DNA of 64,000 bases from Pseudoalteromonas sp. MM1 (GCF_030296835.1 NZ_AP027922.1:2418001-2482000); one strand, 5' to 3'; positions 1-9,615 are shown, counted from the first letter of the stretch. Translations and numbers: made by a program. Notes: a model not told the origin generated them from the sequence alone.

Positions 1-73
1 TAAGTACCGCAATACTAAACACGTCATCGGCATGGAAATTACCACTGTGGGTTACTACTGTTAAATCGCTCAT
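1..73 (-). CDS. MYG1-family (UPF0160) protein, N-terminal fragment
   Basis: Only the first 24 codons lie in the window; the gene continues past the left edge. The translation starts MSDLTVVTHSGNFHADDVFS. The pattern THxGxFHxDDV is the N-terminal metal-binding-like signature of the MYG1/UPF0160 family, DHH-type phosphoesterase relatives found in bacteria and eukaryotes (the eukaryotic member is a 3'-5' RNA exonuclease). The ATG is at 73..71 on the minus strand. The family assignment rests on this short segment, and the bacterial function is not established. Confidence 0.7.
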   Translation of the reverse strand, partial: MSDLTVVTHSGNFHADDVFSIAVL

Positions 74-237
74 TGATTTTGGGCTACTTTTAAAAAAGAT
101 AAAATTCTCACTTATGAAGTGCTAAATACAGATTAAAACTTACGTAGCGATTTTATACGAACAGAGCAACGAAAAACAGTGAAGTATTTTTTGCGCCCCC
201 CACTAAAAGGGCAGGCGCGAGGGATAAATAAGCAATT

Positions 238-708
238 TTATTTTGGCTCAGGGCTTAGGCCAAGCTCCATAAATACACTTTGTGGGTTATCTTGATACGA
301 GCCAAAGCTTGCACAGCGCACAAAACCTAAATCTTCATACAAACTAATTGATTCGGTTTGCTTTGGGCCAGTTTCTAATCGAATAAGTGGAATTTTTGTT
401 TCGCCGGCATAATGCAGTAGATTTTGCATTATTCGTCTTGAGAAACCTCTGCCACGGTAGCTTGGTTTTACGTATAAACGTCTTATTTCACCATATAAGG
501 TACCGTCATTTTGCTTAACAATAGCGCCACAGGCAATAATGCCATCTTCGTTTTTTAAGCCAATTGCGTAAACGTTATCTTTGCTTAATTCTTCTAATTT
601 AAGAGATTGGGCTGTAGCCACAGGGTATAAGGAGTTTATCAGTCTATCTATATCTGCAAACACATTAACTACATTAGGATCCTTAGGGGTTAATTCGACT
701 AACTGCAT
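238..708 (-). CDS. GNAT family N-acetyltransferase
   Basis: A 156-residue single-domain protein of the GNAT fold, expected to transfer an acetyl group from acetyl-CoA to an amine. The acetyl-CoA binding motif A is visible around residues 75-93: a beta strand ending in RRLYVKPSYRGRGFSRRIM, matching the V-x-x-x-x-R-G-x-G-x-[GS] pyrophosphate loop. It is followed by the typical motif B, with a tyrosine in SLYEDLGF. The substrate cannot be read from the sequence. The gene stands alone: the next gene on the same strand is 158 bp upstream, and a GC-rich inverted repeat lies 20-50 bp downstream. The family call is secure; the role is unknown. Confidence 0.85.
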   Translation of the reverse strand: MQLVELTPKDPNVVNVFADIDRLINSLYPVATAQSLKLEELSKDNVYAIGLKNEDGIIACGAIVKQNDGTLYGEIRRLYVKPSYRGRGFSRRIMQNLLHYAGETKIPLIRLETGPKQTESISLYEDLGFVRCASFGSYQDNPQSVFMELGLSPEPK

Positions 709-866
709 CTCTTGTCGTCCATTTTATTATTTTGAATCGTTATAGTGACTTCATAATATATACTTAATACGCGTGTTCCTAGTGTTGTTTAAACAAAATG
801 TTTTAATAAGGTAATAATAGCTTTATTAAAACGTTAGTCTAATTTACAAAAACTACGTACAGCCTG

Positions 867-3131
867 CTAAGCACTTAGGCTTTGCTTTTTTAATTGATGT
901 GCATGCCACTTAATATAATTACTGGCATTCATAGGTTTTGCGACTAAATAGCCTTGTATGCAATCTGCATTGAGCAAGTTTAGTAGCTCAAACTGTGCCT
1001 CTTGCTCTACACCCTCAGCTACAACAGTAATGTCTAAACTTTTGCCTAGGCTTATAATCGTATTAACAATGTTAAAGCCTTTGCCTTTATCTAAAATTTT
1101 ATCGATAAAGCTTTTATCAATTTTTATTTCCTGTACGGGGAAGGCATTCAAATGGGCTAAACAGGAATACCCAGTGCCAAAGTCGTCTATAGAAAACACA
1201 AAACCTTGCTCTTGTAGCTCCGTCATTTGCTTTATTGTGCTGTTAATATCGCCCGATAGCATGGTTTCGGTGATCTCAAGTTTAATATGCTGCGGATTTA
1301 TGTTGAACTCATTAATTGTAGAGCATAGCTCGCGAGTAAGCTGCGACGAATTAAACTGTATATGACTGATATTTATAGATACGCTAAAGTGCTCATCTAT
1401 CATGTTTTTTTCATCAAGCTGATTAATAAGGCTGCATATATTGCGAAGCACTATGTTTTGCAGTTTTTGAATCAGGCCATATTGCTCTGCAATAGGGATA
1501 AACTGATTAGGCGCAATAACCCCTTTATTAGGATGTATCCATCTTATCAGTGCTTCTGCACCTACTATCTTACCGTGCATACTAATTTGCGGCTGAAAAT
1601 ACGCACAAAATTCGTTATTTGCGATTGCTCTTACAATATCCGTTTCTAATTCGGCTTGGTTTTCGAGTAAAGTTTGCAGTTTGGGATCATAAAAGCTGCA
1701 GCTATTGCCACCTTTCGCCTTAGCTCGATACATGGCTGTATCTGCAAATTTTAATATGTTATCGGTGGCTGTATGCTCTTCGTTAATTAAGCAAATACCT
1801 ATACTGCAGCTCACTTGAAATGCCAGCTCTCCTATTGCAAATTTATCATTAAATACGCCTTGTACTTTTTTTGCGACTATTTCGGATTCTATACAAGCTT
1901 GGTGATTATGCTCGCCAATGTATTCTAATAGAATAATAAATTCATCACCGCCTACCCTAGCTAAAGTATCTGATGCTCTTATTACACCTTTAAGCCGTTT
2001 TGCTAATTCTATTAATACTTGATCTCCGGCGCCGTGGCCTAATGAGTCATTTATTCTTTTAAAGTTATCAACATCTAAAAACAGCAGTGCGCCTGTTTTT
2101 TGGGTGCGTTTAATACGCTCAACACACTTTGTTAAACTGTCGCTGAGCATTCGCCTATTAGGTAATCCAGTTAGTGGGTCAAAAAAAGCTAACCGCTGCA
2201 CCTCTTGCTCTGCTTTTTTACGAAGAGTTACATCTCTTGCCATCCACACTACGTGCTTAAGTTCTGGTTTATCTGGTTGGTAGTTATTAAGTGCAGCGGC
2301 TCTTCCTTCAAAGGTTATGTGGCCTTTGGGTACTGATAAATCGTACTCAAATATTTGCATTTCGTTGGTACAAATGGTTTTTTTAATAACGCCCATGATC
2401 ATCTCAGCATCTTTTACTGGGAATAAATCTTGTACATTTTGACCAACCAAATCGGTGGGTGACTCCAGTAATAAGTCACTCGAAGTGCCGTAAATATCGG
2501 TATATACGCCCTCTTCATTTAAAATCAAAATAAGATCGGGCATCACTTTCGTAAATGCTTTAAATTTTTCATTACTTTTTTGCAGGTCTGCCACTAGCTG
2601 CCTAGCCTTAAGCGATTCAGCATTTTTTTCTAGTGCTATGCTAGAAAAGTGTACAAAATAATCAATAAGCTCTAAATCTTGTTTTGTGGGTGCTTTAGGG
2701 GTGTTGTGGTAAATAGCAAAAGTGCCCAATGTTTCATTGTTGGTTGAAATAATCGGTGTTGACCAACAAGAGTATAAACCATAGCTGTGTGCTAAACTTT
2801 TGTAACCGTTCCATAAGGGTGAAAGGTTAATATTTTGCGTAATAATTCGCTCTTTTTTATAGGCGGCAGTGCCACAAGACCCCACATTCGGACCTATAAA
2901 TACACCATTAATTGCTTCTAAGTATTCATCGTCAATATTTGGGGCAGCACGGTGAAATAATTGATTCCCCGTTAAAGACAGTATTGAGCACCTTGCAGAG
3001 CTGTCTTCAATAACTTGCTCTATAGCTAAACAAATATCCTGTAAAACATCGTCTAAGGCTATGCCTAACGCGATTTTAGATAATATATCCTGCTGGTGAG
3101 ATAATAGTTGTTTGAGTTTTGCAGTATTCAT
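867..3131 (-). CDS. GAF-PAS-GGDEF-EAL cyclic-di-GMP signalling protein
   Basis: 754 residues with no predicted membrane segment, so a cytoplasmic sensor that makes and/or degrades cyclic-di-GMP. In order: an N-terminal GAF domain (about 20-170) with the YSCWSTPI and LGTFAIYH segments usual in GAF sensors; a PAS domain (about 190-300); a GGDEF domain (about 310-480) with an intact GGDEF motif preceded by the RxxD product-inhibition site (RASD five residues upstream); and an EAL domain (about 500-745) with EALIRW, EITET, DDFGTGYS and KIDKSF, all expected for an active phosphodiesterase. Both catalytic halves look intact. It is monocistronic, with a 363-bp upstream region shared with the divergent cysZ-like gene. 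The signal sensed is unknown. Confidence 0.93.
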   Translation of the reverse strand: MNTAKLKQLLSHQQDILSKIALGIALDDVLQDICLAIEQVIEDSSARCSILSLTGNQLFHRAAPNIDDEYLEAINGVFIGPNVGSCGTAAYKKERIITQNINLSPLWNGYKSLAHSYGLYSCWSTPIISTNNETLGTFAIYHNTPKAPTKQDLELIDYFVHFSSIALEKNAESLKARQLVADLQKSNEKFKAFTKVMPDLILILNEEGVYTDIYGTSSDLLLESPTDLVGQNVQDLFPVKDAEMIMGVIKKTICTNEMQIFEYDLSVPKGHITFEGRAAALNNYQPDKPELKHVVWMARDVTLRKKAEQEVQRLAFFDPLTGLPNRRMLSDSLTKCVERIKRTQKTGALLFLDVDNFKRINDSLGHGAGDQVLIELAKRLKGVIRASDTLARVGGDEFIILLEYIGEHNHQACIESEIVAKKVQGVFNDKFAIGELAFQVSCSIGICLINEEHTATDNILKFADTAMYRAKAKGGNSCSFYDPKLQTLLENQAELETDIVRAIANNEFCAYFQPQISMHGKIVGAEALIRWIHPNKGVIAPNQFIPIAEQYGLIQKLQNIVLRNICSLINQLDEKNMIDEHFSVSINISHIQFNSSQLTRELCSTINEFNINPQHIKLEITETMLSGDINSTIKQMTELQEQGFVFSIDDFGTGYSCLAHLNAFPVQEIKIDKSFIDKILDKGKGFNIVNTIISLGKSLDITVVAEGVEQEAQFELLNLLNADCIQGYLVAKPMNASNYIKWHAHQLKKQSLSA

Positions 3132-3494
3132 ACTTCACCATGCATTTAGGTACTCTTATGCTGCTAAGCACTTTAAAAAAGGCAGTGCATAAACAAATTC
3201 CTGCTCTTAGTTTGTATATTTAAAGTGAGTATAGTTAAAAAACTTACAGCGCGTGTTTTATTATTAAGATTAAAGAAATTATTTTTTAATAAATAGATAA
3301 AAACAACTTTAGTATGCGTTAAACACATATTTTTTTGCAACAAAAAACAAACATTTTTAACAAAATCATTCCAGCTAACATACTCTCAATCCTTTAAAAT
3401 TTTGCCGGTTTAACACTTTGTTACTTAAAAAGGCTGTTCAAAATTATCAGCCTAATTATACTGCATGCAGATATGAATCTTTTTTGAGGTTACT
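3132..3494. other. 363-bp divergent intergenic region
   Basis: AT-rich spacer between the GGDEF/EAL gene (minus) and the cysZ-like gene (plus). No ORF or tRNA is visible. A small inverted repeat (AGGCTG at 3431-3436, CAGCCT at 3448-3453) is followed by a TATACT hexamer at 3457-3462 that could be the -10 of cysZ. No convincing -35 pairs with it. Confidence 0.4.
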
Positions 3495-4226
3495 GTGCAG
3501 ATCATACAAGGTATGGAATATTTTTTTTCAGGCTTTAAATTAATTAGCCAAAAAGGCCTTAAGCGCTTTGTGCTTATTCCGCTTTTGCTTAATATTTTAT
3601 TGTTTGGTAGTTCATTGTTTTTTTTATTTGGTTGGTTAAGCGACAGTTTTAACTATATAAACAACATGTTACCTGAGTGGCTAAGCTGGCTTGAATGGTT
3701 ATTGTGGCCCATTGCCGTACTTATTGTGCTATTTAGTTACAGCATGCTATTTACGGTAATAACCAACTTTATTGCAGCCCCCTTTAATGGCTTACTCAGT
3801 GAAAAAGTTGAGCTTTATTTAACGGGCCAAAAAATAAATGACGATGGCTTTGCTGATTTAATCAAAGATATACCCCGTATGGTTGGCAGAGAGTGGACAA
3901 AGCTTTGCTATTACTTGCCCCGCGCTGTAGGGTTTTTTATATTGTTATGGGTTTTACCCGTTATTGGCCAAATTTTGTGGATTTTATTTACATGTTGGAT
4001 GTACGCAGTGCAATACAAAGATTTTGCCTTCGATAACCATAAAATTGGCTTTAAACAAATGAAAGACGATTTAAAATCAAAGCAAGGTTTGTCTTACGGG
4101 TTTGGCTTTGCAGTTATGCTGCTCACAGCAATCCCATTTATTAACCTAATAGTTATGCCTGTTGCCGTGTGTGGCGCTACTCGATTATGGGTAGATAATT
4201 ACCGTCCCAAATACCGTGTGGGCTAA
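3495..4226 (+). CDS. cysZ: CysZ-like (EI24 family) membrane protein
   Basis: 243 residues, close to the usual length of CysZ, an inner-membrane sulfate permease that feeds cysteine biosynthesis in enterobacteria. The N-terminus GMEYFFSGFKLI, the first long hydrophobic hairpin (about 25-95), the segment FIAAPFNGLLSEKVE, and the later hydrophobic stretches near 135-165 and 195-230 match the EI24/CysZ architecture. The start is a GTG with TGAGGT just upstream; ATG at 3510 is the alternative. No other sulfur-assimilation gene is nearby, so sulfate transport is inferred from the family only. It ends facing a convergent lipoprotein gene, with a shared terminator. Confidence 0.85.
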   Translation: MQIIQGMEYFFSGFKLISQKGLKRFVLIPLLLNILLFGSSLFFLFGWLSDSFNYINNMLPEWLSWLEWLLWPIAVLIVLFSYSMLFTVITNFIAAPFNGLLSEKVELYLTGQKINDDGFADLIKDIPRMVGREWTKLCYYLPRAVGFFILLWVLPVIGQILWILFTCWMYAVQYKDFAFDNHKIGFKQMKDDLKSKQGLSYGFGFAVMLLTAIPFINLIVMPVAVCGATRLWVDNYRPKYRVG

Positions 4227-4243
4227 ATAAACGTATAACAAAT

Positions 4244-4271
4244 AATAAAAGCACCTTTTAGTGCTTTTATT
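4244..4271. terminator. bidirectional intrinsic terminator
   Basis: An 11-bp perfect stem (AATAAAAGCAC / GTGCTTTTATT, loop CTTTTA) with A/T tracts on both sides. It lies between the convergent cysZ-like and small lipoprotein genes and can serve both. Confidence 0.85.
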
Positions 4272-4275
4272 TTAC

Positions 4276-4812
4276 CTATCTTAGCTTAAGTGCAATGTAA
4301 TTTAATTTAGCGCGGCGTGGCAGTGCTGCACTTTTTTCATCTTGTAAAATAAACTCTGTGATCAGTACCGAGAATAACTGCTTTTTAAAAGTAATGTTAA
4401 TAACTTCGCCTATTTTAGTTTTATATGAGTGTTGCTGATCAAACAACCTCAGTTCACCGTTACCTAATTGCTCAACATATAAATACGGTGTGTGCAAAGG
4501 CAGTTTTAACCTTATAACATTTAAACTGCTTTGCTCTTGTACTGCTATCCACTGCCCGTCTTTATAAAGCGTATTAAAACGCGTTATGCCCTCGGGCTGT
4601 AGCACAGAGTCGTTTTTAATAAAGCATGTACTGCACCCGTTAACACGCGTTTGCTGCCAATTTACTGGCTTATTACTATAATAAAGCGCATCAGTTAGTA
4701 ACCATTCACTACCATTGTTAGCATTTGCTTTCTTATCGCTTAAACTACATGCAACTAATAAACAAATAACAATACCTTGTAAAAGCGCAACTTTTATAAA
4801 TCTATAGCTCAT
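4276..4812 (-). CDS. small predicted lipoprotein, coupled to the large lipoprotein gene
   Basis: 178 residues of a protein I do not recognise. The N-terminus (basic MSYRFIK, a hydrophobic core, then LVAC at about 19-22) is a signal peptide with a lipobox, so export and lipidation are predicted. The mature part is largely beta-strand-like and carries a CSTC pair near residue 60 that could form a disulfide or bind metal. Its ATG overlaps the stop of the upstream 1105-residue lipoprotein gene (ATGA-type 4-bp overlap), which implies translational coupling and a shared role at the cell envelope. It might be an accessory or maturation factor for that protein; this is inference. Confidence 0.75.
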   Translation of the reverse strand: MSYRFIKVALLQGIVICLLVACSLSDKKANANNGSEWLLTDALYYSNKPVNWQQTRVNGCSTCFIKNDSVLQPEGITRFNTLYKDGQWIAVQEQSSLNVIRLKLPLHTPYLYVEQLGNGELRLFDQQHSYKTKIGEVINITFKKQLFSVLITEFILQDEKSAALPRRAKLNYIALKLR

Positions 4813-7800
4813 TTGCGCTCTTTAATTGCTTTAATTTGGTTAATTATAGCCTTGCTTGGTGCAGCTTCCTTTATATAGCTAGGCAATGAAGTAGAAACAG
4901 CTTGAATGCGCTGCTGTTGATACACCTTATGGCTCATTGTATTTGCAACACCAAATCGATTACCTGCACTTTGTGAGTAAAACTGCAGGTTGATCATGCC
5001 CCACTCGTCAACATCTGTGAGTATAGTAATTTGTGAATCTTGGTTTGCATCAAAGTTTGTTAATGTATCGCCTAATATTGCATTGCAATTATAATCAACC
5101 GCCTCAGAGCCTGCTCTGTTTAACCCTGCGCTTTCGTCAATAGCACTTTCATTTATATCTGCAGCACTACCATTTGAATAATCAATGATAAAATCATCCG
5201 TTGACCCCGTTTGATTATTGGTATTTGGCACAAGGTCACAATTAATGTTATTGGTATAAAACCGATCGTAATAACGATCGCCTTCATTATTACCTATACT
5301 TGCAAGCCCCGTTAATTGATATAAGTAATTCATTGAACTTAAATGGTTTGGCTTAAAGTTCACTTCTTCATCGCCACCATGATAAAGCCCTAAATTATGC
5401 CCCAACTCATGAAAAATAGTAGATGCTTGGTAATTGTTCGTCACATTTTGTGATGTTTGATCATCAACCGATAACCCCCATCCACCCATAGTCAACATTA
5501 GGTCATTACCATTAATTTCAGCAATACCCGAACCGCTAATACTGCCATCTTCGTTACCACTATTTGCCATTAATAAATAATGAAAAATTGGTCGGCGCGT
5601 TGTATCGGCATACTCCATTTTATAAGCAAATAAATTAGCGGTACCTTGGTCATATTCAAAGGGCGTATAGCTGTTAAACGGTACCGTTGTACCGCCTCCT
5701 AAATCAAAGTTAGCGGTCGAAATACCGGTACTTTGGTCAAATAAATCGCCTACATCAAAATGCACTGTGTAACCGTTACTTGCAAATACGCTCACTACTT
5801 TTTCTAATGCTGTGCGCTGTGGCGTAATGCCTGCATCGCTACTGTCCATATAATCAATTTCGATAAATATATCTTTTTGATTTTCTCGCGCGCCCCATTC
5901 ATATAAAGGCAGCCCGCCAAACGTTGTACCTTCTTGCTCGGTACAATCGGGGATCCCATCTAAATCAGTATCTGTATCACAGCTAACATCGTTTTGCCCT
6001 GCTGGCGTATTAAAAACCGAGTAAGCCCAATCGCTTGCTTGATTAGTATCTGTTGCATTAAGCGCACGTTTTAAGCTTGACCCTTGCTCGGCCTGCATTT
6101 GCGGCGCATTATCGCCCTGCCATTGCGTGGCACTTACCGGTTGCTGGGTAGAGTTACCAAACTTAACAAAGTCGATAGTTTGTGTGGCGGCACTGTTTAA
6201 TAATTCAGCAAAGCCATTTATATACCAATAAGGGCGCAGCGTGTCGTTTTGGTTACCCACCAGCACAATTTTAGGATTATTAAGTGCCGCACTTGCTAAA
6301 AACTCATCGCCAAAGCGACTTTGCAGTAAAATATAACTGCCGTTTTCTACTACTTTGTTGGGTAATGTAAATACTTGCTCGGCGCTCACTGAGCTATCAA
6401 GCATATTAATTGCGCGCGTTTTTAATGAATAGTTTTGTAAATTAACAGCCTCTCCTGTGCCGTTATAAATCTCTACCCAGGGCGTATCATTAGTAAATTG
6501 CACCGATATGAGTTCAGTTATTTTTAAATCTTGAGTTGAGGTGGTAAATTCGCTCACTTGGCCTGCTGTCGCAGCAGTACCAAAAAAGTTAACTAATTGG
6601 TCATTTACACGCACTTTGTAAAGCGTGTTTTCTAAAAATTCAGCGCTTAAGTTAACGTTTTTAAAATAGTCATTCGTCTCATCAGGTGCACCAGATAGAC
6701 TTGCTATAGTCAGTGCAACACAACTTGCAAAATCATCACTTGATACCTGAACACTGCCCTCACAGCTCCCCGCAGTACTATTTACTGTTAACGAACTACT
6801 CAGCATCACATCAGAAAACGTAATGCTAATGGGAGTATCAACCAATACCGGTTCACCTACTCCATTAGGCGTTATTTCCGTGACCGTTGCTGCGCTGGTA
6901 TCAACAATTGTCGTATTAAGTAAAAAATTAGTGCTGTCTTCACCGTCACTGGCTATCAGGGTATAGTTTTTTTCAGAAATGCTATTTACAGGCGGTGTGT
7001 AGCTAAAACGCAGCGTTTGAGCATCAATAACACTCACCTGCGCCCCGTCTAAATCATCAGGAAACGTAATTTGTACCGTATCGCCGTCGGCATCACTTAC
7101 TATCAAATTAAATTCGGTGCTAAAGTTATATTGCACCTCGATTGATACATCATCAGCTACCGGCGGGTTGTTAGGCGGCATCAAAATTACCGTTTTTTGT
7201 GCACTATTGGTTGCATCGTCGTTATCTCTAACTGTGGCTAAAAAGGTAATGTTGGTGTTCTGAGCAACCGTTGGAGCCATAAAGGTAATGCTTGAATCGG
7301 TTTGCGTGAATTCGACCACGGGACCGTTAGTTTGCTGCCAAGTAAGTTCGCTAATGGTGCCATCGCTGTCTTGCGCTGTGGCTGTTATTGTCACTGACTC
7401 ATTTTGCATTGCCTCGTCAGGCCCAGCTAAGGTAACACTAGGAGCGCTATTTAATTGCGTAATAAGTAGTGTTGCGCTGCTTTGAGCAGTGCCCCCGGCA
7501 TTGTCGGTTACAGTAACACTAAAACCAAGCGTTTCATTTTCACTTACATTTGGGGCGGTAAAGTTTAATTCACCTTCTGTTTGGCTAAATTCAATGGTGG
7601 AGCCAGCAGATTGCACCCACACTATGCTGCTAATTGTGCCATCTATGTCTTGTGCATTAGCAATTAAACTAACTTGGGTATTAGCCAATGCGCTGCTTGG
7701 TCCTGTAATGTTTACCGTAGGAGGGGTATTCTGGACCGTGATAGTCCCAGAGAACACTTGCTCTGTAGTGGCACCGTCATTATCGGTTACTAGCACCGAA

Positions 7801-8126
7801 AAGCTAAAATCAGTGTCGCTTTCTACACTCGGGGCCGTTACTGTGAGTATGTTGCCATTAGCTGTAAAGGTAAAGTCAGGGCCCGATAGCTGCTGCCACT
7901 GGTAACTAGAAACCTGCCCGTCGCTATCGTTTGCCTGAGCCGTAATAGTAAAGGTTTGGTTAGCAACAATAACGCTGCTGCTTACATTAACACTTACAGT
8001 AGGGGCGATGTTGCCAGTTGAGCCACTATCGGTGGCGTCACTATCGCTGCCACCACCGCCGCAACCGGCTATTAAAAGTGATAAAAAAAGTAATCCTAGC
8101 CATTTATAAACATTATTTAATACCAC
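4809..8126 (-). CDS. giant surface lipoprotein with Ig/PKD-like repeats, lamin-tail domain and zinc-metalloprotease motif
   Basis: 1105 residues. A signal peptide ends in the lipobox LIAGC, with the lipidated Cys at position 22 followed by a Gly/Ser/Asp linker. Three tandem PKD/REJ-like beta domains (about 40-320) each carry a variant of D-x-D-G-x-I-S-x-x-W-x-Q. Then come a cadherin/Ig-like domain (about 325-415, starting NPPVADDVS), a Big_5/SbsA-like domain (about 415-535), a lamin-tail-like domain (about 538-660), a calcium-binding thrombospondin-3-like segment DTDLDGIPDC near 725, and a C-terminal metallopeptidase region with HELGHNLGLYH at 906-916 (three zinc-ligand histidines, metzincin-like). 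It is expected to be an anchored extracellular protease acting on large substrates or adhesins; the target is unknown. It is co-transcribed with the small lipoprotein downstream. Confidence 0.85.
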   Translation of the reverse strand: MVLNNVYKWLGLLFLSLLIAGCGGGGSDSDATDSGSTGNIAPTVSVNVSSSVIVANQTFTITAQANDSDGQVSSYQWQQLSGPDFTFTANGNILTVTAPSVESDTDFSFSVLVTDNDGATTEQVFSGTITVQNTPPTVNITGPSSALANTQVSLIANAQDIDGTISSIVWVQSAGSTIEFSQTEGELNFTAPNVSENETLGFSVTVTDNAGGTAQSSATLLITQLNSAPSVTLAGPDEAMQNESVTITATAQDSDGTISELTWQQTNGPVVEFTQTDSSITFMAPTVAQNTNITFLATVRDNDDATNSAQKTVILMPPNNPPVADDVSIEVQYNFSTEFNLIVSDADGDTVQITFPDDLDGAQVSVIDAQTLRFSYTPPVNSISEKNYTLIASDGEDSTNFLLNTTIVDTSAATVTEITPNGVGEPVLVDTPISITFSDVMLSSSLTVNSTAGSCEGSVQVSSDDFASCVALTIASLSGAPDETNDYFKNVNLSAEFLENTLYKVRVNDQLVNFFGTAATAGQVSEFTTSTQDLKITELISVQFTNDTPWVEIYNGTGEAVNLQNYSLKTRAINMLDSSVSAEQVFTLPNKVVENGSYILLQSRFGDEFLASAALNNPKIVLVGNQNDTLRPYWYINGFAELLNSAATQTIDFVKFGNSTQQPVSATQWQGDNAPQMQAEQGSSLKRALNATDTNQASDWAYSVFNTPAGQNDVSCDTDTDLDGIPDCTEQEGTTFGGLPLYEWGARENQKDIFIEIDYMDSSDAGITPQRTALEKVVSVFASNGYTVHFDVGDLFDQSTGISTANFDLGGGTTVPFNSYTPFEYDQGTANLFAYKMEYADTTRRPIFHYLLMANSGNEDGSISGSGIAEINGNDLMLTMGGWGLSVDDQTSQNVTNNYQASTIFHELGHNLGLYHGGDEEVNFKPNHLSSMNYLYQLTGLASIGNNEGDRYYDRFYTNNINCDLVPNTNNQTGSTDDFIIDYSNGSAADINESAIDESAGLNRAGSEAVDYNCNAILGDTLTNFDANQDSQITILTDVDEWGMINLQFYSQSAGNRFGVANTMSHKVYQQQRIQAVSTSLPSYIKEAAPSKAIINQIKAIKERK

Positions 8127-8143
8127 TTTTATGCCTCTATGAT

Positions 8144-9229
8144 TTAGCTATACAAATTTTGGGGCACCTTAACAACATTTAAATGAACGGTAATTTCCTC
8201 ACGATCATGATACAAATGCTTAGCTTGCAACTCATAGGTTATACCGTACTTAGTAAGCTCTTCTTTGATCATCGTTAGGCATTCATAAACACTATCAAAG
8301 CGTTTTTTCATAGGCAGCTTTAAATTAAATATAAGCTCTTTAGCGTATGCGTTTACTGCCCAGTCAATCATTAGATTAGTCACTTTGGTTGGTTTTTCCA
8401 CCATATCGCACACTAACCAGTTAATATTTCTTTTTTCTGGGCGATATTTAAAACCGTCGGCTCTAAAGTGTTTAACTTGGCCTGTTTCCATCAAACTATC
8501 ATTCATCGGGCCATTATCTATTGCGCTCACAAACATGCCTCTGCGTACTAATTGATAGGTCCAACCGCCTGGGCAAGCACCTAAATCAACCCCTCGCATG
8601 CCTGGTTGTACTCGCTCTTCTCGCTCTTTTTCAGGGATAAAAACATTAAAGGCTTCGTCAAGTTTTAACGTTGAGCGGCTCGGTCCGTCACTTGGCATGC
8701 GTAAACGTAAAATGCCCATAAAAAACGGCGAATTATTATAGCTATACGAATACCCTACATACGCGGCATTGTTTGCTAAAAAGAGTACATGCATTACCGG
8801 GCGGTTTGCCTTTGGCTCACGTAATACCGTGTTTTGTTTTTCGAGTGCTTTTTTTAACGGCGTTGATATTTTTTTACAAAAGGTCAGCAGCTCTTTGCCT
8901 TCGTTAGTATCGGGAGTTTCTACGCGCAATTCACTACACAAAGGAAACTCCTTTGCGGCTTCTTTTAATGCAGTGACCCTATCTTCTACCGGCATATTTT
9001 CGATTAACGTGCCAGCAAACCACTGGCGCGCAAATACCATATTTTTAAAGTCGACCTTTTTAATTATTTCGTCGCTGTGTTGCGCTTCAAAACATTCATA
9101 AATCACGTAGCCGGTATTTGGTTTGGCTTTTACATAGCCGGCAAAACCTTGCTCGGCAGCATGAAACGTTATTTCAGCAGCCGCATCGTTTTCAAAACCA
9201 CTACGACAATAAATCACAACACTAGACAT
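8144..9229 (-). CDS. rlmM: 23S rRNA C2498 2'-O-ribose methyltransferase RlmM
   Basis: 361 residues, matching RlmM (YgdE) in length and sequence. It methylates the 2'-hydroxyl of C2498 in 23S rRNA using S-adenosylmethionine. The N-terminal THUMP-like part (MSSVVIYCRSGFENDAAAEI) is typical. The Rossmann methyltransferase domain has the SAM motif DLGACPGGWTYQLVRRG near 220-236, and the catalytic K-D-K type residues are supplied by the later DNGPMND, DMVEKP and FNLKLPMKKR segments. It sits last in a gcvA-hydrolase-ygdD-rlmM run; the gcvA-ygdD-rlmM order is that of E. coli. The ygdD stop is only 17 bp upstream, so co-transcription is likely. Confidence 0.97.
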   Translation of the reverse strand: MSSVVIYCRSGFENDAAAEITFHAAEQGFAGYVKAKPNTGYVIYECFEAQHSDEIIKKVDFKNMVFARQWFAGTLIENMPVEDRVTALKEAAKEFPLCSELRVETPDTNEGKELLTFCKKISTPLKKALEKQNTVLREPKANRPVMHVLFLANNAAYVGYSYSYNNSPFFMGILRLRMPSDGPSRSTLKLDEAFNVFIPEKEREERVQPGMRGVDLGACPGGWTYQLVRRGMFVSAIDNGPMNDSLMETGQVKHFRADGFKYRPEKRNINWLVCDMVEKPTKVTNLMIDWAVNAYAKELIFNLKLPMKKRFDSVYECLTMIKEELTKYGITYELQAKHLYHDREEITVHLNVVKVPQNLYS

Positions 9230-9246
9230 ATTAACCCTTAAACTCT

Positions 9247-9615
9247 TTAAAACTTAAATCGTGCAACTTGCACTAAAATAACAACCCAACCAATTATAAA
9301 GCATAACCCACCTAACGGGGTTATTGGCCCTAACCACTTCATGCCGCTGAGGGCTAATAAATATAAACTGCCACTAAAAAGCAGTGTACCGGCAATAAAA
9401 AAGCCACCCGCTATGGATAAATTAATACCCCACTTAATTAAAATTGCTACGGCTATAAGTGCTAAGCCGTGCACCATTTGATACTCAGCTGCGGTTTTAA
9501 ATACCCCGAGTGAATACTCAGTTAAACGGCTTTTTAAACCATGCGCGGCAAAGGCCCCTAACATAACCGACAACATGCAAAAAAAGCTGCCCGTGAGTAA
9601 AAATAGTTTAATCAT
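9247..9615 (-). CDS. ygdD: DUF423 family small membrane protein (YgdD-like)
   Basis: 122 residues with four hydrophobic segments, a small inner-membrane protein of the DUF423 family. Diagnostic pieces are LGAFAAHGLKSRL near 20-32 and the C-terminal GMKWLGPITPLGGLCFIIGW. In E. coli ygdD lies between gcvA and rlmM, the same neighbours as here. The biochemical function of the family is unknown. Its start overlaps the stop of the upstream hydrolase by 4 bp, indicating an operon. Confidence 0.92.
   Translation of the reverse strand: MIKLFLLTGSFFCMLSVMLGAFAAHGLKSRLTEYSLGVFKTAAEYQMVHGLALIAVAILIKWGINLSIAGGFFIAGTLLFSGSLYLLALSGMKWLGPITPLGGLCFIIGWVVILVQVARFKF

Noticed and set aside
187..219. GC-rich inverted repeat as terminator of the GNAT gene
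   Set aside because: GCGCC and GGCGC can pair, but the side facing away on the minus strand is A-rich, not T-rich, so the usual terminator layout is missing.
958..1365. Plus-strand ORF inside the GGDEF/EAL gene
   Set aside because: Antisense shadow of an intact, well-conserved coding region. The same applies to all other long opposite-frame ORFs inside recognised genes, for example at 7288-7905, 17166-17384, 18585-18887 and 23718-24134.
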